A DNA stretch of 64,000 nt, from assembly GCA_023374025.1 (NCBI GenBank), contig SIJG01000017.1, positions 1,193,671 through 1,257,670 on the forward strand, given 5' to 3'. A model generated the notes under the pieces. It ran no database searches. It saw nothing but the letters and a program-made list of their open reading frames with translations, and was not told where the DNA came from. The first letter of the stretch is position 1. Every line of letters starts with the position of its first letter. Source of the DNA: Heterodera schachtii. Taxonomy: Eukaryota > Nematoda > Chromadorea > Rhabditida > Heteroderidae. Shown one piece after another: positions 24,074-35,064 of the stretch. The position numbers were made by a program, and so were the translations under genes.

Positions 24074-26380
24074 CCACCGATCGACGAAATGAGCAGCGAT
24101 CGCGAAGAAAATAGATCAAAAGATGGCTAATCACTTTTTATGCAATCACTTCATTTCAAATTCATTAATATTTTGTTGTTTATTTACTGACAAAAAACCA
24201 AATAATTAATTATTTCGATGGGAGCGACGGTTTTGGTGAAGTGATCAACGGCGGATTATTCCCAAACAAATTTCTGGAGAAGGCCAAAAAACTAATGGGT
24301 AAATGAGTTGCCCTGGGGGAGAATGACTGATGGGCGACGGCGACGTGTAAAGCGGCGATTTGGATAAGGTGGAAAGTGATCAGAGAGAGAGAGAGAGGGA
24401 AAAGGCAACAATCCGACAACTCCTCTGCTGGTGTTGATCACAACTGTTGCTGCTGATCGACTTATCCGACAGCTCCGTCCTCCCTCCGCGCTGTCGCGCC
24501 CGCCGTTTGCGTCGTCTGTCGGTGTGACATGTCTCTCCTCCCCCCCCCCCTCCCCTTTTTCCCCTTTTTCCTCCGTTTCGCCTTTCCCCCCTTCCCAAAT
24601 CCTTGTTCCTTCTTCTTCTTTTGCTTCTTCTTCTTCTCCTACTGGTTTGCTGCTGCTGCTTCTCCCCTTTTTTGTTAATCCCCAATTTTCTTTCCATTTT
24701 CCTTCCCCTTTTCTTTTCTTTTTCTTTTCTTTTTCTTTTTCTTTCTTTTTCTTTTCTTTTCTTTTCTTTGTGATGTTTTATTTTTATTTTTGTCGATGCT
24801 TTACAACGCAAAGGGTCGCCTCCGTTGAGTTGGCCACTTCTTCCTCTTCTGTTCCCCTCGCCCTTTTTTCGGCGTTGCCCAAGGCGATTCTCGACCTCCG
24901 CCGGGGCATTCCTTCACAAGCCCGTTTTGCTGGAGTGGTACGGGTCCGTGTCAGCTCGTCCCATCCCCATTTTGAGGTGAAATGTCATCGCGGCTGCTGG
25001 GCCGGGCCATCCTTTCCCCGTCCCCCCTCTTTTTTTGCCCCCCCCCCCCCCCTTCGCCCTTTCCCCCTTTTGCCCCTCGTCCATCCATCATCCCACAACA
25101 GTTCCAGAAAGAAGGCCTTCTCTTCCTTCTTTTTACCACCATCATTTACACAAATCATCACCAATGCAAACTGCTTCTTCATAAGCTTCGTCCGTCCGTC
25201 CGTCCGAACGAACGACGACTTCGTCAATTTGCAATTTGTCCGTCCCCCCCTCCCCCCTCCCTTTTCGTTTTCGTTTTATTTTGCTGCCCTTTCCCCCGTC
25301 GCTTTTTGAGTTACTGCGTTTCTCATATTTTGCTGTGATATTTACAATGAAGGAGGGCATTTCTCACATTTGTTACGATGTTGTGCTTCTTCCAGTGAAG
25401 AAAAAATAGGGCAAAATGATGGATGGGGGGAAGGGTTGCCCGGGGCGATGACCAACACACAAAGAAAGACATATTGCATCAGCAGAAAGAGGGGGGCGGG
25501 GGGGGGGGGGCGGTGACTGACCAAAAAACCATCGGCGGAGGGGGAGGAGACATCGCAGTACCTCCTCCCCGCTCCCCACGTCCGTCTCTTTTAAAGGGTC
25601 GGGGGTCGTCCGCACAGTCAGTCAAAGGGGGAGCAGCACCAATCGAATGGGAGAAGGACGGACGGAGCAAAGCCACGGCTTATTCATCCCATTACCATCC
25701 CATCCAGCGAAGGCTATTCATTCATTCATTCATTCGTCGTCCACCCCTTCCCCCCCCCCCCCCCTCCGTACCCATCCCTCTCCAAGCCAACCCCCCCCCC
25801 CCCCGGGTACACCCTTCTCATCCCCTGCCCATCCCCTCCCCTCACTTTCTCTGCTGTGCGCCCTCCGCCGCCCTTTCCCTACCATTCATTGCCCATCGTC
25901 CCACAATCGCCCGCTCTTCCCCCCCCCCCCACTAACAAATAAGCACAGTTTTGTCCTTGGCCTTCCCAGAATAGAATAAATATTTTTTATCCACTTTTAA
26001 CCAGCGCTTCTTTTAAAAGTCCAATCCCTCCTACGCTTTAAGTTCGTCTCCCAAAGATTCGCTTACCTATGCCCCGGTTAATCTAACGCAAGCATCTTTT
26101 GCTGAGGCACAAAATCCCGCTTTTGAGAGAGAAGGGAAGGAAGGGATTGTTACGTGGAAAACCCCGGGCTTAGGGTGGACACAAAGACATTTCTTGGGAG
26201 AGGAGCCTTTTCCTTCCCTCCTCCCGCCCCCATTCCTAAAGGATATCCCCCCCCCCCCTATCCCTCCCCCATATCCCTCCCCCATATCTCTCCCTCCGCC
26301 ATTTCTCTCGCTTCGCCTCCCTCCCCCCCAGCGCCCCTTTCGATTTCAATGGTCGCGCAGTCCCCCGCCGCTTCCTCTCG
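24074..26380. other. Low-complexity spacer downstream of contactin
   Basis: It holds (TTTTC)n near 24715-24770, many poly-C runs (24540, 25037, 25240, 25750, 25790) and (CATT)n near 25720. A somewhat protein-like open stretch at about 24826-24985 (+; contains LPKAILDLRRGIPSQARFAG) starts after an AAAG acceptor-like site, but it has no clear partner exons. I call no gene here. Confidence 0.45.
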
Positions 26381-26382
26381 CC

Positions 26383-26391
26383 ATATATAAA
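26383..26391 (+). promoter_or_regulatory. TATA box of the Lys/Glu-rich secreted protein gene
   Basis: ATATATAAA lies about 70 bp upstream of the signal-peptide ATG at 26455. An initiator-like TTATTCAAT follows about 25-30 bp downstream, which would give a 5' UTR near 40 nt. An ATG at 26396 is in frame but would fall upstream of that transcription start, so I prefer 26455. Confidence 0.6.
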
Positions 26392-26454
26392 CTGATGAAA
26401 CGCGTCCGTTATTCAATGGCCTCCGTGCTAATCTCATCTTTGTTCAGCTCCAAA

Positions 26455-27664
26455 ATGCGCGCCTTCTTCATCCTTCTGACCGCCTGCGCTTTCATTGCCT
26501 TGGCATTGGCCAATTCCGCCGAAAAGACCGACTCGGCCGCCGCTTCGGTGGGTTTTCTTTCCTAATTGCCTTTTTATCTAATTTGAATTTCACTTTTTGC
26601 AGGACAGTGCGTCAGCAGCCAAAGACGAGGCGAAAATTGAATCGAAAAAGGACACAAAAAAGGAAGAAAGCGGAGGGGAAAAGATGGAAGCGGAGGAGAA
26701 GAAGGAGGAGAAGCGGGAAGACAAGGAGGCTGAGAAGAAGCCGGAAGAGAAGAAGGAAGAGGCGGTGGCCACCGCATCTGGCGAAAAGAGCGAAGCGAAA
26801 GAGGAGACGAAGAAGGAAGCAGAGGAGAAGAAGGAAAAGCGAGAGACGGAAGAGAAGAAGGAGGAGGAGACGAAGAAGGAAGCAGAGGAGAAGAAGGAAG
26901 GAGAGCAGAAAAAGGAAGGAGAGGAGAAGAAGGAAAAGCGGGAGACGGAAGAGAAGAAGGAGGAGGAGACGAAGAAGGAAGCAGAGGAGAAGAAGGAAGA
27001 AGAGCAGAAAAAGGAAGGAGAGGAGAAGAAGGAAAAGCGGGAGACGGAAGAGAAGAAGGAGGAGGAGATGAAGAAGGAAGCAGAGGAGAAAAAGGGAGAA
27101 GAGAAGAAGGAGGAGAAGACGGAAGAAGTAAAGAAAGAGGCCGAGGAGAAGAAGGAGAAGCGCGAAACAGAGGAGAAGAAGGCGGAGGAGAAGAAGGAGG
27201 AGGAGAAGGGAGAGGAGAAGAAGGAGGAGGAGCAGAAGAAGGACAACAAACGGGAGGCTGATCAGGAGAAAAAGACGGAAGAGAAGAAGGAGGAAAAGGC
27301 GGAGGCATCCAAGGAGGAGGAGGAGAAGAAGGAGGCCGAGAAGAAGGAGAAACGCGAGACGGAAGAGAAGAAGAAGGAGGAAGCAGCGGCATCGGGCGAG
27401 GAAAAGAAGGAGGAGGCGAAGGAGGAGAAGAAAGAGGAGAAGCGGGCAGAGAAGGAGGAAGCATCGGCGGAAGGAGCAGAGAAAGAGAAGAAGGACGCGA
27501 CGCCGGAGGAGAAGAAGGAGGAGCAGGAGGACAAGAAGGAGGAGAAGAAGGAAGAGAAGAAGGAGGCGGCGGCGTCGGGCGAGGAAAAGAAGGAGGAGGA
27601 CAAGGAGACGGCCAGCAAGAAGGAGAAGCGCTGGGTGCTCAGAGCCAAACGGGTCGCTTTCTGA
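26455..27664 (+). CDS. Secreted lysine/glutamate-rich repeat protein
   Basis: Two exons (26455-26547 and 26603-27664) encode about 384 residues. The start MRAFFILLTACAFIALALAN is a strong signal peptide, so the product should be secreted. The rest is almost only Lys, Glu, Ala, Arg and Thr, predicted to be highly charged helix or disordered. A 99-bp (33-residue) unit is repeated about three times from 26827, and the decamer KEKRETEEKK occurs five times. The C terminus leaves the repeat (KEKRWVLRAKRVAF) and is basic and hydrophobic. Dibasic KR pairs recur, so proprotein processing is conceivable but unproven. A TATA box lies upstream and a poly(A) signal at 27819. No known domain was recognised. 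Secreted effector, structural or chaperone-like roles are all guesses. Confidence 0.8.
26827..27123 (+). repeat. 99-bp coding tandem repeat
   Basis: GAAGAAGGAAAAGCG recurs at 26827, 26926 and 27025, an exact 99-bp spacing that keeps the reading frame. Later copies (from about 27150) are shortened and degenerate. Confidence 0.85.
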
Positions 27665-27818
27665 GAGGCCAAAGACGCGGGACGGGGCGAGACGGACGCG
27701 CGACCCTTTGACCGGCGAACCATCAAACCCTCAGACTTTCTCTCATCATTTTCACCCATTTATTCTGCCATTGGAATTCATTTTAAATTTTTCAACATTT
27801 TTTGTTAAATTTTCGGTA

Positions 27819-27824
27819 AATAAA
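27819..27824 (+). terminator. Poly(A) signal of the Lys/Glu-rich protein gene
   Basis: AATAAA lies about 155 bp after the stop codon in AT-rich DNA. The remaining spacer to 28015 shows nothing else. Confidence 0.55.
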
Positions 27825-28015
27825 ACAATAATTTCTTAATTTGTCATTTAAATTAGAGTTCCCCCCCCCCGACTCGATTTTTGGCAAATTTCGAATCATT
27901 TCTCTTTCGCACCCAAAAATGGTTCCCCGAAAATGCGTCTAAAATAAACACACTGTAATTAATCGGGTTATTATTAGTTTATTCGGTATCAATTCAAGTT
28001 TAAAATTAAATCACC

Positions 28016-30101
28016 ATAATAACCAGGGCTGCCAAAAGTATGCAAATGGATATTTTTTTCCTGGCTTCTCCATGCTCTAAATAGTACGAAAAACACTTTC
28101 TTTTTTGTGTTTGCGTATAAAAATCGGGACTTTTATTTGCATATTTTTGCATATTTCGAGATTTTTGTGCATATTTGCATATTTTGGCTTTTTCTGCATA
28201 TTTCGTGCATATTTTGCCATTTTTTGTGCATATTTTCCGGTTTTTTACATATTTTGCCATTTTTCGTCAAATATTTTCCGGTTTTTTTTCATATTTTGCC
28301 ATTTTTCGTCAAATATTTTCCGTTTTGAATATCTCTTAAGAAAATTTTGGCAGACAATAGGATGAACTTTAGTGCCGCATGTATCAACAATTTGATAAAT
28401 ATTGCCTAACATTATTAAAAAAAAAGAGTATTGAAGCGAAGGCGCCAATTCAAATATTCCTTGATTAACAACTGATCAAATTTGCTCAAACACAGTCATT
28501 AGCTAATAGTTCATGTTTTAATGTTTATTTGACAAAAAATATATCAAAATTAATAATATTTTAACAAAATGGGAAAAAAGTCGATTTGTTCTGGTGTCAG
28601 CAGGTCCGCACGTCCAAAAATGTGGAGCTCTCGAACTTCGTCCAGGAGATCAGCAATGTCCATCGAAAACGGTGTTCCAATCGATCTGATTTCGGTTGAG
28701 GCGAGAAGTAGGCGCTTCATTTGATCACCTAAAATTACTTTGAAAAAAGAAAAATGGGAATATCAGGACCAGGGTATTGGAGTGTCTAAAATACAGTAAA
28801 TATTGTTAAAATAACAAAAGTTGAAACAGTTGACCTGGTCGGAAGAGATTGCTGAGGTTCCGCGCTATGTCCTTAGCACGTTTTGTCCGGCTTTGCCTTG
28901 ACAAATCGTCCAATGAACTGACTCTTTTGAGCTTGTGTCGGTGGTGCTCCGTCTGTCGCTTTTTTAGCTGCTTCATCTCTTCTGTTTTTTTCTGCAGCTG
29001 GCGTTCCAGCGTTTCAATTCGCCGTTTCGCCTTGTTCAGCTCCGCGCACAGCCTTTGAATTGACGCAAACTCTGAAAATTAAATTTGGGATGTCAAATTG
29101 ATAGAAATTCTGATCACTGGTTTTACCTGTTTCTGTCTGAGTGGCACCATCGATGGTTTCCAACACCGTTTGGGTTGACTGGACTGCTGCTCGAAAATCG
29201 GTGCTGGTTTCTTTGTGGACAGTCGTAGGCCGAACGCGGGCATGGCGCCTGATCGGCGTTGTTGAAAGTGGCCTTGGATTTGATCGGCGGCCTTAAAAAG
29301 TAAAATAATCTCAAAAATTGTGATTTTTGCACGTACTGGGCTCAGCATTCGAAATCGACGGCATTGTCTCGGTCGATGTTCCTTCTCCAGTTGTTGATGG
29401 AGCTTCTGTGGTTTGTCGTGGACCTGTAAAAATTGTATTTTTGATTGAAATGATATTTGGGTAAAAATTTCATCACTTTTTGGTGTTGAACCAACCCTCC
29501 GGCCGTGCTCCTGGCGCCATTCCTTCCGCATTCGTCTTGCTTCAGCACTAGAATTGCCCATATTCTTGAATTTTTCAGTTTTTTTACGTGTAAATACCAT
29601 TTTTTGCTGGAAAATGATAGAAATTTATTGAAAATTTCACCCAGTTGAAAAATTTTTCCCTATGTTCTAATTTCCTTGAAATTTTGCATAGGCCCATCTT
29701 TTGACCCCCTCTATCGAATTCTCTTTTGTTTTTTGAAAGTCTCTTTTCTAACTCGAGATCGGCTCTTCCGTTTTTACAAGGGAAAATCTCGACAATTTTT
29801 TTAAATTAGAGGGTTTTTTTGGCGTTTTGTCCTTAGGCAATATTTATCAAATTGTTGATATATGGTGCCGAAAATCTTGAGAAATTATTGATTTTCAATT
29901 GCAAAAAAAAACGATAAATTTATGAGGAAAAATTTTTTTTTATTGAATTTGCACCCCTAATTTTCAAGTTTTTTGTGCATATTTGGTGCATATTTTGCGA
30001 TTTTTGTGCATATTTGGTGCATATTTCACTACTTTATTTGCATATTTATGCGCATATTTTGCCTACTTTTCGTGCATATTTTTGGCAGCCCTGATAATAA
30101 C
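28016..30101. mobile_element. hAT-like DNA transposon with perfect 8-bp target-site duplication
   Basis: The element spans 28024-30093. Its left end is CAGGGCTGCCAAAA and its right end is the inverse, TTTTGGCAGCCCTG. Both sides are flanked by the identical octamer ATAATAAC (28016-28023 and 30094-30101). The CAGGG terminus and 8-bp duplication are hallmarks of the hAT superfamily. Subterminal regions (28105-28330 and 29970-30085) carry many copies of a TGCATATTTTG-like motif, as hAT subterminal transposase-binding repeats do. No hAT transposase was seen. Instead, a spliced coiled-coil gene lies inside on the - strand. Confidence 0.88.
28550..29600 (-). CDS. Coiled-coil protein encoded inside the hAT-like element
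   Basis: About five exons join in frame to give roughly 250 residues. The N terminus is basic (MVFTRKKTEKFKNMGNSSAE, then MRKEWRQEHGRR). A Ser/Thr-rich linker follows (SPRQTTEAPSTTGEGTSTET), reached through an intron ending TTTTTACAG near 29427. An exon at about 29290-29135 reads toward STQTVLETIDGATQTETE. The exon at about 29071-28840 is a clear coiled coil (RIETLERQLQKKTEEMKQLK) followed by a basic RTKRAKDIARNLSNLF. The last exon ends ADLLTPEQIDFFPILLKYY at 28550. Frames and splice sites are intact, suggesting recent or ongoing function. No DDE transposase, BED finger or dimerisation domain was recognised, and its function is unknown. Confidence 0.55.
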
Positions 30102-30390
30102 GTATCTCTCGTTTTTAACAAATTCAAATTCACTGACGATTTTCCACTGACCCATTTTATGGTCGTGCTCCAAAAAACAGAAGAGTGTCTTTAAATGAGT
30201 CTCTGATTTGTTATATTAAAAAATTCTTTATTACACACCGACATTCAGTGGGAAAAGACACTCATTGTCAGCAGCAGTGGTATCGCATCATCAAAGTCTT
30301 CCATAAATTAATTCGAAGGCTTTTCGGTAAAATAACCAAATTCTTCCGTAGCATAAATTTTATGAATAATTCAATTAACAAATGAATACC

Positions 30391-30591
30391 CAGGGACTGA
30401 CTGCCCCAGGGTTTTTGGCTTGGGGGTGGGGACCACCGCCCTGCTGGGCGATGAGAATTTCGAACAAATTTACCAAAAAAAAGAAAGAAAGAAATTTTTG
30501 TGTATTTTTTAAATTTCTTGAGCGGATGGGTCTTGGGGGAGGGGGAAAGGGGCAGTTAAATGTCCCCCCCCCACCTTTGGGACTGTCCCTG
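30391..30591. mobile_element. Candidate short hAT-like MITE
   Basis: The left end CAGGGACTGACTGCCCC and the right end GACTGTCCCTG are inverted at their outer 7-11 bases. Flanks TGAATACC and TGAATTGT share only five leading bases, so a target duplication is doubtful. It lies between the large hAT-like element and the 3' end of the PNKP gene. The rest of 30102-30705 shows no gene. Confidence 0.35.
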
Positions 30592-30705
30592 TGAATTGTG
30601 CACATTTAAAAAAATAAATTAAAATGGGATAATCAGTGATGAATAAGATAAATGAATCAATTAGTAGTCATCGGTTGATAGACTTCGTTTTGTCACAATT
30701 TCATC

Positions 30706-32708
30706 TCATTTTTCCAGCAAATACATTCCGTAAATTTGGCGATGTTCTTCCCTCTCAAATTCGGGCACAAATTTCACTTGGATTATTTCTGAGAATCCTT
30801 CCGCTTCTGTCGGCTTCTGAAAAGCCACTCATTCAATGCCTTTCGCTTCTTCTCCCATTGTTCCATATTTCCACCTGATAAGCGGCGAAGAAAGTTCGAA
30901 TTGCCACTTCGGTCACATTTTCGTGCGTTCGGTCGGCTTCGCCCCCGGCGATGACTTTCCGAAATGCGTTGTTGTGCAGCGCATGCGCAGGCGAACACGC
31001 GAAAAGCAAACAGCGGCAGGACAAACGGAGAGAAGCGGCCAAAGCACAGAAATCCCTCCTTCAAAAAAGAGAAAAGTTCAAATTGGCATTTCCATTCCCA
31101 AATTCCGCTTTTGCCCAACTCCCCTCGTCGCCGTGTCTCTGTTTGTATTGTCCACAATTGCGCTTTTCCCCTCTTGTAAAGCCTCGCGCACTCTCTCCAG
31201 ACATTTCTTCCGTGTGCCCAACTCGTCTTGGCTCAAAATTGTGTATTCGCTTCTGAAACGACGCGCAAAAGTGCTTTTGCCGGAGGCGGGCGAACCGACG
31301 AGCAGCAAAAGTTCGGGGAGAGAAGGGCCGGGCATTTGGAAATCATCTGAAAAGTTAATTAACGACTAATTAGAATTGGAAATTGGGGGGCGGGGGAAGG
31401 GACTTGGGACGGAATGTTCGCGAAGGAATTGGGACGGATTGAACTCGGGCAGACGGAACGGCTCTGCGGCAGAGACTTTGGAGAAAAACTGTTCGGGCGT
31501 TTGAAAGGGCAGCGAAAGATTGAGGGCGAAGAGTCGGTCGGCGCACGAATGGTCGTTTTTGGGACGAATCTGAGAAAATAAAACGGCGAATTTTTCGGAA
31601 AAACGAAAAAAAAAAAAACGAAAAACCGATGATTTAAGGCGACCAGCAGCCTGAAAAGTGTTTCTTATGACATGACTAATGATTTTGTTCTGTTTTGTTA
31701 ATGGGTTTCCCCCTTTTCTCACATCTCCGACGTAAAATGAGTCTTCTCGGATGACTCGGACTTCGCCGTTCTCTTCACTTTCCATCTTTTGCCACATTCC
31801 TTTTGAAAAATTGCAAAAGTTACGGGACAATTAACGGAAAGGGACAACTGAGCGATGGCCAACTGAGAGACAGTCCGTTTTTTGGTTTTTGGCTATAACT
31901 CCTTTCACACTTTCCGAGTTGAATGAATTTGAGATACCATTCGAAAGCCGGCGGGGGTCGAACACCAAAAGACATAAAAAACGGACTGTCGCTCATTTGT
32001 CCCGCAGTGGGCAATTGTCGGACTAATTGCTTATGCCATTGGCACTGACCGACGAAAGGTTTTCGGAAGTTTGGAGTTCCAAGCGAAACAAAAACCTTAA
32101 AAAATGGGGGAAAAAGTCAAAAAATGGCAAAAAGTGTTGTGCCTGGAGGGGCACTCCAATTGCGTTGACAATGTTTTGCACTTTTCGTTTGAATTGACCC
32201 GCGTCGACGTGTCCTTTCTGCGGATGGAAATTGCGTTAATTTTTTTCGAGTTTCGATGCCAATTCCCACCAAAATGCCCTTTTGGTTGGTGAAAATGCAC
32301 ACTTTGAACCCCTCGGAAGTGCACTTTCGCAGTGCGCCGATCACTTTGCCCGACCAAAATTGCCAATCGTCGCAGTTTTTGGCGAAAGTGTTGCCCGATT
32401 TTGTTCTGATCAAAGTGCCATCTGTGCAAAGCAATCACAAACATTTGTTTTCCAAAGTCCCAATTTACCCAAATCAAATGCCGCAATTTTCGGTCGATTT
32501 TCAGTGCCATCGACGGAGTAAGTGAGCAGCTGATTGGGGATCACTTTCCACAGCCCATTCAGCCTCTGAGAAGGGTTGACGAAAATGGACGCTTAAAGTA
32601 AACCGAACAAAATGCCATCGAATTGGAAGCGGAGAAACCCAATTTGGGGCTGGGCGACCCCTCCGCCACCGATTCGCTTTTGTCAGAGGCGTTTTTTCTC
32701 TTCGACAT
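30706..32708 (-). CDS. Bifunctional polynucleotide phosphatase/kinase (PNKP)
   Basis: A DNA-repair enzyme that removes 3'-phosphates and phosphorylates 5'-hydroxyl ends before ligation. The start at 32708 (MSKRKNASDKSESVAEG) leads through a 47-bp intron to KLASIFVNPSQRLNGLW. The HAD phosphatase motif I is AFDLDGTLI, assembled across an intron near 32470-32423, and KVCIFTNQKG follows. Further exons give AGQFKRKVQNIVNAIGVPLQ, then EDSFYVGD near 31740 and NDHSCADRLFALN near 31540. The kinase P-loop VGSPASGKSTF is near 31290, followed by IVDNTNRDTATR. The C terminus ends GFSEIIQVKFVPEF...YGMYLLEK, stopping at 30706. There is no room for the N-terminal FHA domain of vertebrate PNKP. A MITE sits in one intron. 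It lies 347 bp downstream of RNase H2B on the same strand. Confidence 0.88.
31841..32004. mobile_element. Inverted-repeat element in a PNKP intron
   Basis: GAGACAGTCCGTTTTTT on the left and AAAAAACGGACTGTCGCTC on the right form inverted ends of about 20-28 bp, with a related GGGACAA(A/C)TGAGCGA motif further out. It lies in the intron between the phosphatase exon ending RKPFV and the one starting GMWQKMES. No clear target duplication was seen. Confidence 0.5.
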
Positions 32709-33055
32709 TTGCTAAAAAATGATCAAAATGAACTTATGTGAAATGAACCAATAAAATTTATATAATTAATAAAATAATAATTACAATAAATGCAGAAAGC
32801 AATTGTTTAAAAATAGAATAATATTTAAAAAAACAAAATAAAAGGGGCCAAAAGATAGTAACAATCGTTGGTTAGTTTTCGAATTGCCACCGATCACTTT
32901 TTGTCCGTTTTGTTTGAACCAAATAATGAGGCGATTGAGTGACTCCCTTCAGAATAAATTGCGCTATTAAAAAAGAAGTGTTAAATTGGCTAACCTTTGC
33001 TTGCTTCGGCTAACACTTTGGTTAATTTCTTAAAAATCGCATTTATTTTGTCTTT

Positions 33056-34740
33056 TTAATTTAATTTTTTTACTCTTTTCGCCGTCCGCGCGCCTTTCGC
33101 CTCCGTCCCTTTGATCGGTTCGACCAAAATCCTCTTCGTTTTCTGCTGGTTTTTGTTCTTTGGCATTTTTATGTCCAATCGCTCCTTCAGCCGTTGCGCC
33201 ACCAACTCCGGCAAATAATCAGCCAAAATGCCAAAACATTGTTCATCTTCGGCACAATTATCTATACGCAAAGGGTTAAATTATCAGCAATAAAAATTTG
33301 ACGCAAAGTTTGACAAAAAAAAAAAGGGGGAGGGGTTATTTCGCATGAGGACCAGAGGTGAAAATTTGGGCTCTATTGCAGTTCACACGACCATAAAATA
33401 ATTTGGCAATTTTAATACAACTTAACTTTTTTTTATGAGCATCCAAATTAAACATTTAGTATCATTCGATAGATCAAAGAGTCTTCTATTAGTATGAAAA
33501 ATTTCAAAAAAATTCGTTGTGTTTCAAAAAAGTTATGGCCAAAAATGTTTTGAAAACCAGTTTTTGAAGTTTTTGGCCATAACTTTTTTGTTTAACGAAA
33601 TTCTTTGAAATTTGCCGTCAAATACAAAACACTTGGGGCTATCGAATGGTACAATAATGATTAATTTGAATGCTCATAGAAAAAGTTATGTTGCATTAAA
33701 ATTGTCTAATTATTTTATGGTCGTGTAAACTGAAATAGAGCAAGATTGCGCTTTACAAAACTGAAAAGAGACAAAAGATGTACCATTTTCGTCACAATTC
33801 GCTGCTAAGGACTCCTTCAAAATGCGAAATCGTTCTTCCAGCCAAATGAAAAGGCGTTGTTCGTTGTGTCGGAATTTGAAGTTTTTTGTAGAATCCGTAG
33901 AATTGTCTGAAAAGCTTATTCAAACAATTTGAATATAATTGGTCCACCATTCTCAAAATTGGCAGCAATTTTCAGTGTGTCGATCAATTTGACACTCTTT
34001 GCCAATTCCTTCAATGACGGAAAGTCGTCATCTTCGAGCAGTTCAGAAGCAGTCAAAAAATGTTCAGATGCATTCCGCTGGAGACATTCAATGGCCAAGA
34101 AAAAAGGATGGACAGGGAAAAACTGAGAGGCAAAAATTAAATAGGTAAAATGTGAAGAACGAACTGACGGACCGACCAAATGAACGGAGCCATTGGCCAC
34201 GACGGAATCGCCGAAGAAAAAAGAACGCTTTCCATTGTCAAGTCGGAGCAGTTCAAAGAGTTCGCCATGTTCATTCAACTTAACAAAACATCACACAAAC
34301 AATGTTAATTACCAGTCTATTTGAAATTTTGTTTATTTGTATAAATTTTTTGCCAAAAATGGTCATTCCCTCCGCTTATTATTCGTTCGCTTTTCTCTGA
34401 CTTTTCCTTGTCCGTTTTCGTTGACTGACCAAATACAATGCGCGTTCCCTCGAGGCGGGGTGAGGCAAAGCAAAAACCTTCCCGGGAAAAGAGCCCTCTG
34501 AAACAAAGGATTGTTCGTTTATTTGTTATGATTGTATCATTTTCGTCGACCTTTCATTACGAAGAATTTTCGCTCGAATTCCGTGTCGGATTCGACCGCA
34601 AATGTTTCTTCGCCAAGCCCAAAGTCCAACAGAGAGCCATCCCCGGCGGCGGTTGTTGCGACACTTCCGCACAATGAAACTGAATCATCCTCTTTGACTG
34701 TGCTGTGTCTTCGCCGTTTATTTCCAAGTGATTCGTCCAT
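33056..34740 (-). CDS. Ribonuclease H2 subunit B
   Basis: A non-catalytic scaffold subunit of the trimeric RNase H2, which removes ribonucleotides and RNA:DNA hybrids in the nucleus. The start at 34740 gives MDESLGNKRRRHSTVKEDD. An exon near 34490-34425 (FPGKVFALPHPASRERALYL) joins NEHGELFELLRLDNGKRSFF (34273 down), the triple-barrel region. QFFPVHPFFLAIECLQRN (near 34120) corresponds to the family's conserved VDPLF-like segment. LKELAKSVKLIDTLKIAANF and FRHNEQRLFIWLEERF follow. The last exon (ILADYLPELVAQRLKERL) ends in a Lys/Arg-rich tail at 33056. An inverted-repeat element lies in the intron at 33371-33740. Identification is by family pattern; sequence conservation in RNASEH2B is low. Confidence 0.72.
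33371..33740. mobile_element. Fold-back inverted-repeat element in an RNase H2B intron
   Basis: The outer ~50 bases form an inverted repeat with few mismatches: left CTCTATTGCAGTTCACACGA, right inverse CTCTATTTCAGTTTACACGA. The centre is also inverted (AAAAGTTATGGCCAAAAA against TTTTTGGCCATAACTTTT), so nearly all of the 370 bp can fold on itself. No open frame and no clear target duplication were seen. Confidence 0.75.
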
Positions 34741-35064
34741 TTTCACTTCAAATAAAGGCTTAAATTCGAATTGAAAATAGGAAAAGTTAAAGAAATTGGA
34801 AAAAGTGAAGAATACTGACGTCCTCGAATTTGTATATATATGATATATCAATCGACGTGTCTTGGTCTGTAATGAAAGAATCCGAACCAGAAATTTAATT
34901 TTATAATTATCTATAATTTAATAAATAATAATAGGAGCAAAAAATTCGCGAAATAGGGGCTAAAAAGTTTCAAATGTAGGGGTGAAATTATTACAATTGC
35001 TGTTTTTGTATGAAAATAATTTAAATTTTAAAACCAAAAACAAATAATTTTATTCATTGATTAT

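Noticed and set aside
24826..25060. Protein-like frame containing LPKAILDLRRGIPSQARFAG
   Set aside because: No partner exon, start codon or family could be supported, and both sides are low-complexity.
26574..27464. Antisense Ser/Phe/Pro-rich frames opposite the Lys/Glu-rich gene
   Set aside because: They mirror the AAG/GAG codons of the real gene, which has the signal peptide, intron, TATA box and poly(A) signal.
28105..28365. Phe/Ile/Cys-rich open frames with repeated HIFAYF-like motifs
   Set aside because: They arise from the subterminal TGCATATTTTG repeats of the hAT-like element, not from a protein gene.
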